DNA of 64,000 nucleotides, taken from contig NC_064759.1 of the NCBI RefSeq assembly GCF_011397635.1, forward strand, positions 23,522,428 through 23,586,427, in the 5' to 3' direction. Source of the DNA: Epinephelus fuscoguttatus. Its lineage: Eukaryota; Chordata; Actinopteri; Perciformes; Serranidae. The notes under the pieces were generated by a model. The model ran no database searches, had not been told where the DNA came from, and saw only the letters and a list, made by a program, of their open reading frames with translations. The translations under genes were made by a program, and so were the position numbers. Positions 49,001 to 63,000 of this stretch are shown here, piece by piece. The first letter of the stretch is position 1, and each line of letters opens with the position of its first letter.

Positions 49001-50580
49001 GGGCCAGGATGTTAGTCACCTGATCTATCCGCCTCATGGTTGCATTCATTCCTTTTGTTAGGATCAAAGACACAGAGGTCAATGTGCTTCCACTGGAGGA
49101 CTGTCAGCAAGAGCAGAAAACGGACCAATACCTGATATTCTCTGTATTCAAGCATATATCGTGTACAACCAGGGATGCGTGACAAACGTGGCATGCAAAC
49201 AAATATGTGCATTAACAGAGAATGAATTCCCTTACCAGCTAGGTGACCCCGGTTGTAGCCTGTGATAACCACAATCCAGTCCCTCTGAATGGCAATGGTC
49301 AGTGCTGTGCTTGCAAGGTTTGCCACATCTGCCAGGACGATCACCACCGTATAACAAACCACCTTGTGTAAGTTTTGCGATGCAACATGTTACTATGACA
49401 GCACAGAGTAGCCACAAGCTCAGAAGCAGAGACAACAGAGACATAGGACAGAGGGAACAACAGCAGCAGTAACACCTCTGTGTTATAATCATGGTGAGTA
49501 CTCTGTTTGCACATCAACATGGTATCAAGTTATTAAATGTAATTGTTAGTCAGGCAGGTGTGTATGTGTCTACTCACAGTAAGCCATCCATCCCAGATCT
49601 GTTCAATCCTTTGCTTATATGAGAACACCAACATGAGCACAATGCTACATATTGTCACTGAGATGTTCTGAATGAAAAGAGATGCATGTGCAACTAAAAG
49701 AGAGGACGAATAAACAGTTTCAGAGTCTTAGCATAGATGATATGTTCTGTAGAAACTGAATGCTAGCCTTAACAAATGTGAGCCTTGTGCCTGAAGACCT
49801 GCTGGTATCGAGTCTCGCTATCAAATCAGACAATGATTTACACTTGAGACATCGGGTGAATGTAATTTACCACCCGGTGAGATAGGAAACCAGCAGAGAT
49901 CTGGGCCCAAGATTAGGATCCACTGATCTGTATCTCTGTTCTATTATATACTGCATGCTAAAATTGTCAAATGGGTGTGAAATTATTGCGTACCTTTATT
50001 CCTGGGATTGCGATCAACCCAGTCTCCAATCAAAGCCCCTAGCAGGAGCACTGACCCAGCCACTACCAACCCAAACACCGCAGTCAACAGCAGGTTACGG
50101 CCATACAGCTCAATCAGGAACACAGAAATTGCAAAGTGCCACATGCGGTCGCCCTGTTTAAAACAACATGAAGGGGCATCGTTATGTTTTGCAAAGTGCT
50201 GCCTGTATGCTGTCACTCAGTTTTCAGTGGATAGACTACCTTGCACTATTTAAATTTGGATGTCTTATCTATTTCTCCAGGAATCTGTCTCTTCAGGAAA
50301 TGATTCTTACCCACATTGACAACGCTCCACTGACATAGATGAGAAACTTGGGACCCTTGAGGTAGATAAGAGCTGAGCCTTACAAGGAAATGTATGGAAA
50401 TTGAATAAGCACACATTATATAACCTACAAACACACAAATTTGCACAAATTCAAGTTGGATTTAAAGCTGAGTTCACCTGGTATACTTCTAGCTCTGTGA
50501 GCTCTCGCATCCCTGATGTCGTCAGACTCAAACTCAACCACAACCCCGCCACACTGGGGGGCATCTGCTCGCTGGGACAT
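46003..50580 (-). CDS. slc40a1: Ferroportin-like iron exporter (divergent slc40a1 paralog)
   Basis: Membrane iron (Fe2+) exporter of the SLC40 family, normally 12 TM. Exons: 50580-50478 ([11 protein letters not shown]), 50378-50311, 50153-49994, 49693-49578, 49362-49236, 49051-48797, then an exon ending at 46891, and 46262-46003 (TAA). Using an acceptor at 47499 for the seventh exon gives about 565 aa, close to human 571. Seen: [12 protein letters not shown] (metal-site Asp39 and His43), IQNIS (Gln99), FILGWNLVS (Asn212), Glu219 motif, [26 protein letters not shown] (hepcidin-site Cys326), [14 protein letters not shown] and MDLLHFIMV (His507). Odd: the human His32 position is Gly ([11 protein letters not shown]), and the central cytoplasmic loop is short and Lys-poor. 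The stronger acceptor at 47569/47570 gives a frame conflict. It diverges from classical fish ferroportin, so a second paralog is likely. Confidence 0.9.
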
Positions 50581-52388
50581 TGCCTAGTGTAGGATCATAG
50601 GTCAGAAAGCTGTTGAACTTGTCGCACTCTTGTCCCATTGTTGTTGTTGATAGTACAGTGTTTCATTACTGTAGGTTACAGCATCACTTGGAGGCTTTGA
50701 GGGACATCAAGGTCACTTTGTTGTTGATGACTACAAGACCAGGCCAATTATAAGATCATTGGTTATTTACTCATTAGCATACTAGAAAGCATTTCAATAA
50801 ACAGAACATAAAAAATCAAAAGGTGGCGATATTTTTGTCACTTATTAAATACACAATTTACTTTTCCTAGCAAGCAATTTCATGCAACAAAAGTCAGAAT
50901 AGCATGTCCTTTTGAACTCAGTAAACTGTCGTAACCTCTTAGGCGGGTTTGCTACACTGTTATTATCATTAAGTATGTCTGATTTCCTTCACATCACTCA
51001 CTTAAAATTGTTTTTCAAATATACAAGAGGCATAGATAATGACTACCACTGGTCAATAAGTCAAGTCGTTAATCAGAAAAAAAAAACAAACAGAAAGCAT
51101 GTCAAGCTATAAGACATTGCGAAAGCATTAGCATGACATCTTGCATAGCTCTATATGTGCAGTCTTTAACCGGCAATTATTAAAACACCCAAACGTCACT
51201 GCAGGCTCAAACGTCACCTTTGTTCTGATGTTAGACTCAATCCTTGCTGTTGTTCCTCGACGATGTATCTTGTGCCATGTATCCTACATTGGGATGCTAG
51301 TCTTTCCTGAGAGCTGGAATTCAAGCTGTAGTAGTTTGAAAGGCTTAATAACATCACAGTGTTCAAGTGCACTATTGTATGAAAGTGCCAGAAAAGCAGA
51401 ACAGGCAGAGGGACAACAAAGGCAGCCAGCATATTCCAAAGCACGTGACGCCGGGGGGACAATATCACTGTCCACCCACACCACAAAAAAGGACAACTGT
51501 GTAACTCGTATGGCTCTAAAATACACACATGCACATGGTCAGTGAGCACATGCATGCACCCTCACCCTCACGCACACAAGCACAGTCCTACTGCTCTCAT
51601 ACACCCACACGCACTGTTGACATGCAAAAAAAAAGTTACATAAAGGACACATCGTGCAACACTACATCACTCTTGACAGTTGCAGGTGACAGGGGGTGGA
51701 AAGCAGATAACTATATTATGTCACAAAACAAAAACTGTTCTCCAGACAAATTAGACTGGGATTTACAAGATTATGCATAATATAAATAAAATGACGACGA
51801 TGACAATGTTAACAGAACATACACACACAACATTGCTATAGCTAATGTGGCGTTTGCTTGTACACATTTGCACCCAATATCATTGGGAATTTAATTTTTT
51901 TATTTTTTGAGAATTAATATTGTGCTTATCCCAAACCATTCAGAAAGGTTATCCATCACTCTCCCTTTGTTCCCATTCAAAACATCAACACAGGAAATTA
52001 ACTGCTGTCTTCCTTTAATCAAATATTAACACAAACCTGATACTCAGTTCCAGCCTTTAGTATTCTGTTGTTATTATATTTCTGAGGGATATTGTCCGGC
52101 ATCGATTTGATCTGGTGGACGGTGTTTGCATTTCCTTCACCAATATAAATACACTTGTGTAAATTAAGAAAAAAATGTTTTAATTTAGCAAATATACTGA
52201 AATTACAGCTGCTACTGCCAATGTGTTGTTCTAGTGATCATGTCATTCACTGTAACTGATGTAATTAGGATCCTGTAATACCACATTATACAAAAGATAG
52301 AAAACAGTATGAAAATCCAGATTATTAAATTACAAAATATTTCACATTCACTTCTTGTAGTCCACCAATCACATAAAGCAGCTTCCCT
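50581..52388. other. Spacer between the ferroportin-like and slc6a18-like genes
   Basis: Promoter and 5' UTR of the ferroportin-like gene should lie at its left side. I looked for a CAGTGN-loop iron-responsive element on the minus strand up to about 51050 and found none with a pairing stem. 51520-51620 is CA-rich. TTTATT near 51899 is a possible slc6a18 polyadenylation signal. No gene seen. Confidence 0.5.
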
Positions 52389-55300
52389 TTACAATTCTCC
52401 ATTACAGAATTCATTTGCATATGGATTTTGGTTGTGTCTGTTCATGATGTACTTCTTCAGGAAGCCAATGAATTTGTAGAGAGCCACAAGGGGAATGGAC
52501 ACAACAGGGAGGACAGATAAGAGCACGCAGATAGCATAAACCCATTCAGGATAGTGCTGCACATCAGCGAGGGGGAAGTGCACCTGTGGGGGTAATTGAG
52601 TGGAAAGTCAATGTTTTTTTTTTCATCATGTGCCAGATTTAACAAATTCTACAGAGCGATGTTGTAGAACAACCGTAAAATCTTTCTTACGTAATCTGGG
52701 TTCCAAGCATTGTATGTTGGTCGTTTTTCAGCCTCAACTACAACGTATGCCAAAAAAACCACAAGAAGCATGAAGGGACTGATAAAGCGCCAGGTGGCCT
52801 GCCAGTAGATGTTTGGTCTCCGACCTGTCATCCATTCAATGTCGTCATTGAACCTGTGGGCAAATGGAAACCCTTTGTGAAATCATTCAAATATGTTTTA
52901 TGTTGCAAGTATAATGATGGCATGAATCACAGTGTCACCTGTTTATTCCATAGATGTATACCACACTGATGATCTCAAAGAAGGCTATGATGAGCAGAGG
53001 CATGGATCCCACGTAGCTGTTGAAAATCCCCAGCCAGTAGTTCCCAGAGCCCAACGTAAAGATGAGGGCCGCAGTAAAGGAGGTGAGGCATATTAACCCT
53101 TTAATCGAAAAAAAGGAAAATAGGAAATTGATTTTGTTTAATGCTATGGTAATTAATGAGCTAGATTCACTGGTGCGAAAACCATTAGACAGTCTACCTG
53201 TGCAAAAGTCATTTGAAAGACCATGTATATCTGAAAGAAAAGAATGTTGGCATGCTGCAAGAACATGCATTTTGACATAGCAGATGTTCCAGCAGATGTT
53301 CATGTTTTTCACACGTTAACACTTCATTTGGATTTTCACCTTGAATACTCATGACGCAACTTGTTTCACACATGAAGACAGAATTTTACATGGAAATAAA
53401 TTTACACAGGACTTGTGAAATTACAGTATCCAAAAGACACATTTACTTTAAATCAGCATGAGTTTTTTTTACACGACTTTGTTTAAGTGTCATAATCACT
53501 GTAATGTATAGGAAGTAATAGATATTTTGCACCTAACCTTGTAAGGGGTTTTTGTAAGATCGTATTAAAATACAAAGTCGTGTTTTCTGTGCCTCAAATG
53601 CCACAATTGCACAAACCATGAGAGCATATCAGATCTTTCCATTTACCTGTGAAAATTTCCTTCGGAATCCAGGATGGAATCACATGCAGGTCCAGCAGAG
53701 GAGTAAGGACCCCCTCTAGATTTCCAAACATGGAGGACAGGCCCAGGCTGAAGAGCATGATGAAGAAGAGCACTGACCACACCTGAGAGCCTGGCATTTT
53801 GATCACCGCCTCAGTGAACACAATGAAGGCCAGTCCGGTTCCAGAGGCACTCTACAGGTAGGATGTGATATGTGATCTCATACAGAACCACTACATAAAA
53901 CTTAATGGAGAAAAGTGTTTAATAGTATCAGATGTACTGTACCTGGTCCAGGAAAGTCTGCAGGTTGCAGGTCTTTAGATTGAGGCTTTCGACCTCTGAG
54001 GGATTGGTCATGTTGAGATAATTTAACCAGTCATCATAGTTTTCAAGAGTTATGTTTTCATCCCCGATGTTGAATGAATTTGTCAGTGTTAGTATGTTCC
54101 TAAAATCAACAAGAAATTACATTAGTTAACACTACTATTACAAGCATGCTGCTAGTAATTATAACTCGGGCTAAATGTCTGATAATTAACTGAGAAAATA
54201 GAAAATGTGGGTTTTTTGAATAGATAAATAATTTCTCTTACAGTATTGAAAGTGGGACTTTTAACTTATATTGGAGTGGTTGTATGGTCACAGCAGTCAC
54301 ATTGCTTTGGGGCCTGACCACTTGTAATTACATAATCGGCAGTTGCATATCTAATAATAATGCTGCATAATTATCACGCTGAATATACTGTTCTATGACA
54401 CACCATAATTATCTTTATGGTACATACCAATTTCGGCAATCATTGTAGTTTTCATTCGCTTTAAATCCAAGAATGGCAAAAATAGGAATCGATGCATATA
54501 ATGATGTAAAACTGTTCACTAATCCAACAATTAGGGCGTCTCTCTCACAGTTATTCCTGCAAAGATAAAATATTGTTTCATTTCATTTATTTTTATTTTG
54601 TACATTATACTCTCGTGAATTAAAACATGTTCATAAAGTTCTTACTTCTGAGGATTGTAACTGGAAAAAGCAATAAGTCCTCCAAAGGCCAAAGACAAAG
54701 AGAAAAAGATCTGAGTAGCAGCATCCAGCCAGACCTTTGGGTTTTTCAGGGTTTCCCACTGTGATGAACATATTTAACGTTTGTTAGTTTGAGATCAGAT
54801 TTTACTCATGAAATTATGTCATATTTTAAAACAAATGACAAGCTTACATTTGGGGTGAAGAGATATACTAAGCCATCTGCGGCTCCAGACAGAGTCAAGG
54901 ATCGCACCAAGAAGATGGTCAAAACGAGATACGGAAAGGTGGCCGTGATGTAAATAGCCTGTTGGAAAAAGTGTTGATACTGATAAGATATTTTATATTC
55001 ACATCAAGCAGAATTTGAGATGTCTTAAACCCTTTGTAACACTCCCATGTAACTGAAACTGTAATGTGCTGGTGGTTTTGTAATGCTGTTGTTCAAAGCC
55101 TCAAAAGTTAAATTTTTGAGCCCTTGTTACCGTCACATGTTAAGATAATAAACAACAATCTTCCATCCATCACCATTATCACCTTTGATGCAACCTCTAC
55201 CGGGATGCTTACTTGTGAAACATCATCATTGGTGAGCTTGCTTTTGCTGAAGTTATTGTCCTGGGTTCAAAGATTAGTGCCTGCCACTTGCAAAATTAAA

Positions 55301-58300
55301 AATCTACACAGGCGAACAAAATAAATGAGGTCAGCCATCATTGGAGGGGTGTTGAAATAAGCCTGTTTCACTATGTCATCGTTATACCACAATAGTTGAT
55401 TGAACACATTTTGCTTTTGCATTAGGTGCAATGCATGACTAATAATTGTATCGCAATGCTTTAATTGACCCTTGGTGTCCACTGTTGCTATGGTAATGCT
55501 TACTTTATCTAGTTTACCCCTGGTACTGGTTGGGTACCACAGAGGAGAATTCTGTGTGAACCGAGAGATTCTGCAAATATGTGGCACATTGCCAGAGCAG
55601 ATCAATTTTAAAGGAGGAATGAAGAGCATGGTGGCAGTACGGTTAATACAAACTTTGCAAAGAAATGGTGCCTCACAGATAAGCGGATGAGGAGAGATTT
55701 TTTTTTTTTTTTTTTTTTTTACGACAGCAAGACCAATACAATGAGCTGCAGCATTTTTATACAGATATATGTCCAGTTGAAAAATATTTGGGCCGGTGTA
55801 TCTTTTTCACTTTACCAGCCATTGGCAGATATACCAAGAAGTTGATTTTGGACCCTGTTATTGACATTCTGCTGTTCTGGAGACAGCAGGGTTTTCTAGC
55901 TGTTAAATTTAGATTTGTGACTTGTATGAGTGGGGAATTTCTGCCAGTGATGAAAGCTGAGACCAGAATTTAATTTAAGTCGGAGGGATCTGCAGTGGAG
56001 TGCACTTCTCTCTTCCAGCCTTACATGACTGAAGCTGGTGAGGCAGCTGTACTCTAGTTGCACAGCCTTATTTTATATTCATGTGCCTTTGCTCATGTGA
56101 ATAAGTATGAGGAAAGCCAGTGTTACTGTAATGGTTACAACATTTTGCCATTCATTGCTGGTGTCTGGGCCAGACAGCATAAAAATAGATAACGCAATAA
56201 AATCTGTTTTATCATTACATCAGGCGAGTGAATTACCTTTCCAATAGTCTCAATTCCACGAATGAAGCAGATGTACACGAGGCACCAGGCAGATGCAAGA
56301 CACAGCACAAGCCACCACTGTAGGGACCCGCTGGTCTCGATGTTGGGTGTGATGTTCAGTGTTTCACGATACCAAAAATAGTTCACTGGTGAGCTCTTTT
56401 CACATTCACTTATATAGCCTGTATCAAAGACATTATTCATGTAATGATTAATTTATGGGACCGTCTGTCTTTGACTTTGGTTATTATTCAACATTTATTG
56501 TTAATTTATATTATAATGATGTAAAATCACCAGTATGATTCAAGTTTAATGGGCAGTCCCTCCACGGAAGTGGACTTTGAAAGGAGTGGAAGAAGTACCA
56601 GAGGATCCAGGCCAAGATCATGTTGTAGAACAGACCAACTAGGAAGGATACTGCCAAGGAAGCCACACCTGTGTATACACAATAACAACATTCACTAAGA
56701 AATCTATATTATCAATAGCAGTGACGTGAAGTAATCATGCAGACGTTTTACACAGCTCTATGTTGTAAAGTACACCCCCCTTTTTTTGATCTTACTTTCC
56801 TGAGTAAAGTTCATAGATATCAAACCTTCTCACCTAAACCTCCCAGATAAGGGGAGATTGAGTTCCACACACCAACACTGCCCATGCGGAGCCGCTGTCC
56901 GATGGCCAGTTCCATGTGTAGTAGAGGAAGTCCCTCAAACACCAAGGCAATGCAGTAAGGAATCAGAAATGCCCCTTGAAATAAAGCAGATTTATAAGTG
57001 ATAATTAAGGCCAAAGTTATTGTGATAACTGACAATTAAACCATATACATGAGAATTTCAATGAGCAATTGGCCTTACCCTTAAAATAAACTTTGGCAAT
57101 GCCTTTATGGTTGAAGGTCATTTAGTTTCTGATTACTGGACATTTTATAATCAACAAGCAAACCTTTATCACATTTACTCATGCCGGGAATAAATCTTAA
57201 CACCAGAAGTACAATTGTGTAACTGTTTTCTCATCACTAGACTGTATTACAGTATATTTTGCGCACCACTGTGGAGTAGTGAAAACATTTAGTCCCACTA
57301 TTTAACCAGTTCCTAAAGCCTAAGTTTGTATAGTCGGAATTGTCTGTTGTAGATTAATCACAACTATGAAAAAAGGAAACAAATGTGCTGAAGTCACATA
57401 ATCACTGAAGTTCTATCGCTCCCTGAATCATTGGTGAGAGCCAAGAAACATATTATAATCTCTCTGGTCTGACATGTTTCAGTCAGTGGAAAAATAAACA
57501 TGCAGACTGAAGGGAGAAAAAGCAAAAACAAGAAACAAATTCACTAATTAAAGACATGTTGTCAGTTCCATGAAAAGTTTTTAAAGTATATGTTTAAATT
57601 TTAGTCCTTTTTAGCATTATATTTAATTAACAGTACATTGCAGGTGTGCACAATAAGAAGTAATTGGAAGTACGCTATTAATCAATATGATTAGCAAGTT
57701 TGTCTTGAAAAGTTGTATAATCCAAGTCATATTCTTTCTGAGTCATCAGTCAGAAACATCACTTGTGTGCTGGAAAAAGCAAGATAATTATGGCATGAAA
57801 ATCATATCTGCATCACATCTGCAACCATGTCTCAGTCACGCCACACATAATATAGAGAGTAAGATAGTCATGTTTATATAAAAGCTAAAGTGAAAACTCT
57901 AAATTCTAATATAAAAAACAATGTGTAACTGTTTTGCTATTGTGCTATTTTGCAGTAGAACTATTGTCTGTATTGTATTTTTATATGTGCGTCTGATTGT
58001 ATAGTGGGAACACATTAAAAAAACAATTATCATGGAGAGGAAGGTTATAATTTACACAAATCATTTCCAAGAAATGTTTTTAGGTGTTTTTATAACTTGA
58101 ATGAAAATGATTGAATAAAGAAATAATTCCATTTTTAATGACAGAGCAGTTTAAACAGTTTCTCATTTTGTAGAGAGCGTTTGGATTACTGAATGCAAAA
58201 TGTTTCTTGTCACAGAAAACTAACCGCTCAGTATGTCCAGCTTTACTTTTTGTGTTAACATCACAAAGGTAAATGCAATGCTCTTACCTCCACCATAGAT

Positions 58301-58459
58301 TTGACACAAATATGGAAATCTCCACACATTACCAAGTCCCACAGCAAAACCTATGCAGGTTAGCAAATATTGAACTTTGTTGTCCCATTTTGGTCTTTCG
58401 GTGATCTCTTTAGGTCCATCATCCTGCTTCTGCTCTGCACTCCCTCCTGCTATCTCCAT
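52389..58459 (-). CDS. slc6a18: Na+-dependent neutral amino-acid transporter, B0AT3-like
   Basis: SLC6 apical carrier that moves neutral amino acids with Na+ in gut or kidney epithelium. Twelve exons: 58459-58288, 56974-56834, 56668-56531, 56418-56237, 54958-54848, 54758-54646, 54556-54428, 54099-53943, 53851-53647, 53098-52939, 52853-52691, 52583-52389 (TAA). They total 1866 nt, so 621 aa, near the 628 of human SLC6A18. Start [14 protein letters not shown]1 [16 protein letters not shown]; then [75 protein letters not shown] and [33 protein letters not shown] and TGRRP favour SLC6A18 over SLC6A19. SLC6A18 and SLC6A19 need collectrin or ACE2 for surface expression in mammals; no such gene is here. 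Every shared exon has the same length as in the neighbour gene except the last. Confidence 0.93.
54959..56236 (-). other. slc6a18 intron with T-tract
   Basis: Intron of 1.3 kb between the exons at 54848-54958 and 56237-56418. It has a pure T-tract of about 22 bases near 55700-55721 and no recognisable exon. A decayed repeat is likely around 55360-55980 but I could not name it. Confidence 0.5.
56975..58287 (-). other. slc6a18 first intron
   Basis: AT-rich intron of 1.3 kb after the start exon. No gene, repeat family or strong motif recognised. Confidence 0.5.
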
Positions 58460-60096
58460 CACTTGTTGGTCCTTTTCACTATTTCAGTATTTTATGAGAC
58501 AATTTTTTTTTTTGCCTGACTTGTCCGCTCTATCTAAAGAGAAAGAGAGGACCTGGTGACTTGTTACCTTTTTGTATCAGGAGACGAAGGGGCGACATTT
58601 GCTTTATCAGCCTTATTTTTCTTGTTGGCTCTTATGACTGTGGGAACAATGTGGTGTGTTTGTTTAATAAAAAGCCCTTGTGTAAAGCAGCATGATATGA
58701 TGTTGAGAACAGAGGCGATAACGGTTGATTGTAATACAAAGCAGCATGAATAAGGAACCTGGGGAATAAAACTGTGATTGTACACATGCATTTTTAATTC
58801 ATTATGTGATCCAGCTTACATTACTGTTATTTGTACACAGTCTGAGATGTTTTAGTCAGCGGTAATCACCAAACATCACTTACACCAGAAAAAAAGCATG
58901 TGTGTATGGAGTATCATATCAGTTTCAGTCACGAAAAATACTATCAAAATGCCGTCTACTGAATTTCTGCTCTGCATCACCTATTCATACAGACTACATT
59001 AAGTCACATCCTCTGTTCTTCACTGGACAACACACAGTAGCATCATAAAGCACATGTACAAAAATACACATGTTTAGAAAATACAGACACATGGAGAAGC
59101 TAAGGGAGTAAAAATAACAGTATGCAGCTGATTTAATCCTTTAATTCATTTCTCAAAAATGCTACAATAGCGCCCCCAGCTGGACAGATAGGCGTACCTT
59201 CATTACTGTACATGGCTCAGAGTCAGCTTCCTTCTGGGGCAGCACCTTCAGCAGAGATTCAGACACAGAGTCTCCATGCAATAGAGTTTAATGAACAGAT
59301 AATGATGTATACTGCAAAGGCCCCATTATTTCAGTTCAGATATTGTTCTTAATGGTTCATACCATGTTCTTGAAAGTAAACATGATAGCCACAGTATTAT
59401 TAAATTCAAACTTCACTCCATGATATTGCTTGAGGCCATATTTTATGGTGTTTTTAGGATGGTAAGCTCTTTTTTACAAGGGCTGGTATGATATCAGATT
59501 TCACTACACAATTATCGTGGCCAAAAGAATTCAGTTCACGATTTGAGAAAATTTGAAAAAACAGACAATGCTAACGCTATTAGTCAAATTCATGTTTATC
59601 TTTGTTTGTTTGCATGATCTGTCTCATTTTTGTTATATGAATTACACTCAATTTAATAGTGTAGGGAGGTGGAGAGGGAAACAAAGCAAGAACAAAAAGA
59701 AGGAGGGGCTGGACTATTTACACAATACTATCATACGTGTATTATTAACATGATATTACTGTAGTATTTCATTGTTTTAAATATTACGGTTATCATCAAT
59801 ATTGGTAAATTGCAACTCCCCTAAAAAGATCAAAGCAAATTGTTATGTAACTCTGTCCTTTGAATTTTACAGCTTTTCATCTGGTCACCTGAACAAAGAT
59901 AAGACTTGAACGCTTAACATGCTGTCACAAGTGGCTGAGGACACAGAGAGTTCTGTTCAGGAAAGCTATGCCTCCTATTTAAAATTTGTGTTAATAAAAT
60001 GATAGAAATCAAATCACTTGGATGTTCTTGAAAAAGGGAAAAAATAGGGATTTTACTAGAATATTAGGGGAGGGATTTTTTGCTCTCATTGTTCAT
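58460..60096. other. Spacer between slc6a18 start and slc6a19 stop
   Basis: Should contain the slc6a18 promoter and the slc6a19 3' UTR. I saw no clear TATA box or HNF1 palindrome near 58500-58800. No gene recognised. Confidence 0.5.
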
Positions 60097-63000
60097 TTAA
60101 ACTTGGTCAGAGATTGTATCAACATGTGACTTCTTCCTCCTCTTTGCCATTAAACATTTCCAGAGAGCAACGAAAGGCACAGCAACACTGGGTATCCCTG
60201 CCAATATGAAAATGATCACATAAATCCAGGCAGGATAGGGCTTCTCCTCCAATACAGGGAAATTATCCTGCAAAGACAAAGAAAAAATATATTTTGAGTT
60301 TTGAGTGGTACTTAACATTAGGCTTTTAAAAATAAATATCCATAATTCTAGGGAGATAATCTCCAAATAAATTCATATTTACCGATTCAGGATTCCAGGT
60401 TTTGTAAAAGACCTTTTCAGAAACTTTAGTGATGAAGTAAAAGACCAAGATGAAAAGCATGATGAGCGGGCTGATGACCCTCCACGTTGCCTGCCAGAAG
60501 ATGTTGGATTTGTGTCCAATCATAAACTTAATATCATTGTTGAACCTAGGAGGACAGTGATACACATAATGAATTAAGAATAGCATCAACAGATAAATTA
60601 TTTTAAAAGACATGAACAGAGGAATACATTTAAAGATATATTAATATCACCTGTCTATCCCGTATATGTACACCACTGAGACCATCTCGCAGAACGCAAT
60701 AACTAGTAGAGGGATTGATCCTCCGTAGGTGTCAAAGAGTGAAAGCCAATAGTTCCCTGATCCTTGGATAAATATCAGACCCACCAGACAGCAGACTATG
60801 CATGTTATACCTGGAGGAGAGCAAAGAGTTAATGTAATATACTAGAAATCCTTATTAATGTAAAATGAGAGAATAGATGTGGGAGTTACCAGTGATAGCC
60901 TCTTTTGGCCATGTCTTTGGGAAAACTTTCAGGTCTTGCAGTGGCACTACAACTCCCTCAATGTTACCAAACATAGATGACAGGCCGAGACAGAAGAGCA
61001 TTATAAAGAACAGGACGGACCACAACGGTGAGAGGGGCATCTTGGTGATAGCCTCAGTGAACACAATGAAGGCTAAACCAGTTCCTTCAACTCCCTAGGA
61101 CCCAAATGGAACACAATGTTATAGCAAAGCATGGCAGGGATCACTAACCAATAAACACTGGTTAATTATTCACTGAAAAAATAAGCATTGGTTAATTTTG
61201 CACTAGCAAGGAAGATGATTTCCTGGTGCATAATAAGTCGTACCTCACTGAGAAATTTATTTAGCACGCAGGACTGAAGATCCAGCTCTTGGATAACTGC
61301 AGTGTGCATTTCATTAAGATGATGAAGAACCTCATCATAGTTGCTTTCAGTGATGTAGCCCTCAGGAAGCTCAAACGTATTTAGTAATGTGAGGATGTTT
61401 CTAAAACCCAAACATTGCAAGGTTAAAACACAATGAACTTATTGCTAAAGAAAAAAAAAAAATGAGCTGCTCAAATATGTGATTTGACAAAAAAGACGAA
61501 TGTACCCAGCGAGACAGTTGTCATATCTTTCTGTTGCTCTGAAGCCAATAATGGTATAAATGACAGTTGCAGCATAGACGGAGGTCATACCATTGATGAC
61601 AGAGATGATCACTGCATCCTGTTCACAGTTGTTACTAAAGGGAAAATGCAGTTGAATTTTTATTTAGAATACAGTGCAATTAAGTGTAACTTTAAATGAC
61701 TGAAAAGATTAAAGGTCCAGCATGTAGAATTTAAAGGGATATATTGGCAGCAATGGAATATTACATAATAAGTATGTTTTCTTTAGTGTATAATCACCTG
61801 AAAATAAGGATGGTCGTGTTTTCATTACCTTAGAATGAATGGCTTATATCTACATAGGGTCCTTGCCTACGGAATGGTCTTTCTGTGATAGCCCAGAACA
61901 GACAAACCAAACAGTTGCTCCGGATAGGGCTATTTGTGTTTTTGTGTTTTTGCGTTGGCCATCATAGTAAGCAGCCCCTTTTGCGACAAGCTAAACAGTG
62001 TCAGAAAAACGCTGATCTATAACTTGAAACTGCTTTCTTCTATGTTTTAACTAGCTGAAATCCCCAGGTCTGATTGTTTTGGAGAAGACGAAATCTCTGG
62101 GGATAGTTTGGCTCCCAGTAAAAACCTGAACCCCTGAATCATAAGTTATCAGAGAAAAAAGATGAGTACACATCAGCAGGTGCTGAGCAAGGGACCCATC
62201 TGCTACAAGCAGAAAAGGGTCAGGGAAACACTTATTTGTGACGTGAAACTGCTTTCTTCATTGTTTTTACTAGTTTTAACCACCTCGTCCATTTGTTTTG
62301 GAGAGGAAGAGACCTCTGCCGATAATTCAGCTCCTGGTAAAAACCTCCTGAACAATGAACACTGCCAGAATCCTAATCGGGAATTCACGCTTAGCACATG
62401 GGAGAAGTTTCAGCTGGTTGCAATCAGCAGTCCTTACTGCTAGATGCCGTTAAATCCTACACACTGCTCCTTTAAAATAAAATAACTTACTGTACTGAGT
62501 TGTAGCTGGAGAAGGAAATAAGACCACCAAAAGCCAGAGAGAAGGAATAGAAAACTTGAGCACCTGCATCGAGCCATGTTGTTGGCTTTGCCAGCTCCGT
62601 TATCTGGTGGAATTAGTGAAGAAGGCAATTATGGATTGATTGGTTATTGCTTGGCATGGGCAATATGGTACCTTTAATGAGGCTAAAATGTCTGGTGTCT
62701 GGTCTGAGGACTAAAATAGCAACACATCCTGTAGTGGGGGACAATTGGTGGACTGCCCCAAACAGATTTTTGTACTAAGTGAAGACAAAGTGAATTTAAA
62801 AAATGCAACTTACATCTGGCGTGAAGAGAAACTTAACTCCATTCAAAGAGCCCTTCAGGGTCAACCCTCTGATCAGAAATATTGTCAGCACCAGGTAGGG
62901 AAGGGTTGAAGTCACATACACAGCCTTGAGAAAATAAAGTTTTCTAACAATTACTGTTACCTGAGTTAAAATCTTCTCTCTCATTTTTGTAAGGAATGTG

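Noticed and set aside
50581-51060. Iron-responsive element in the ferroportin-like 5' region
   Set aside because: The only CAGTGG loop candidate I found on the minus strand (near 51047) has no pairing 5-bp stem or bulged C. The true 5' UTR may be spliced or longer, so this is a negative reading, not proof.
55788-55973. 61-codon plus-strand frame in a slc6a18 intron
   Set aside because: No match to any transposon or gene family that I know, and it is antisense within an intron.
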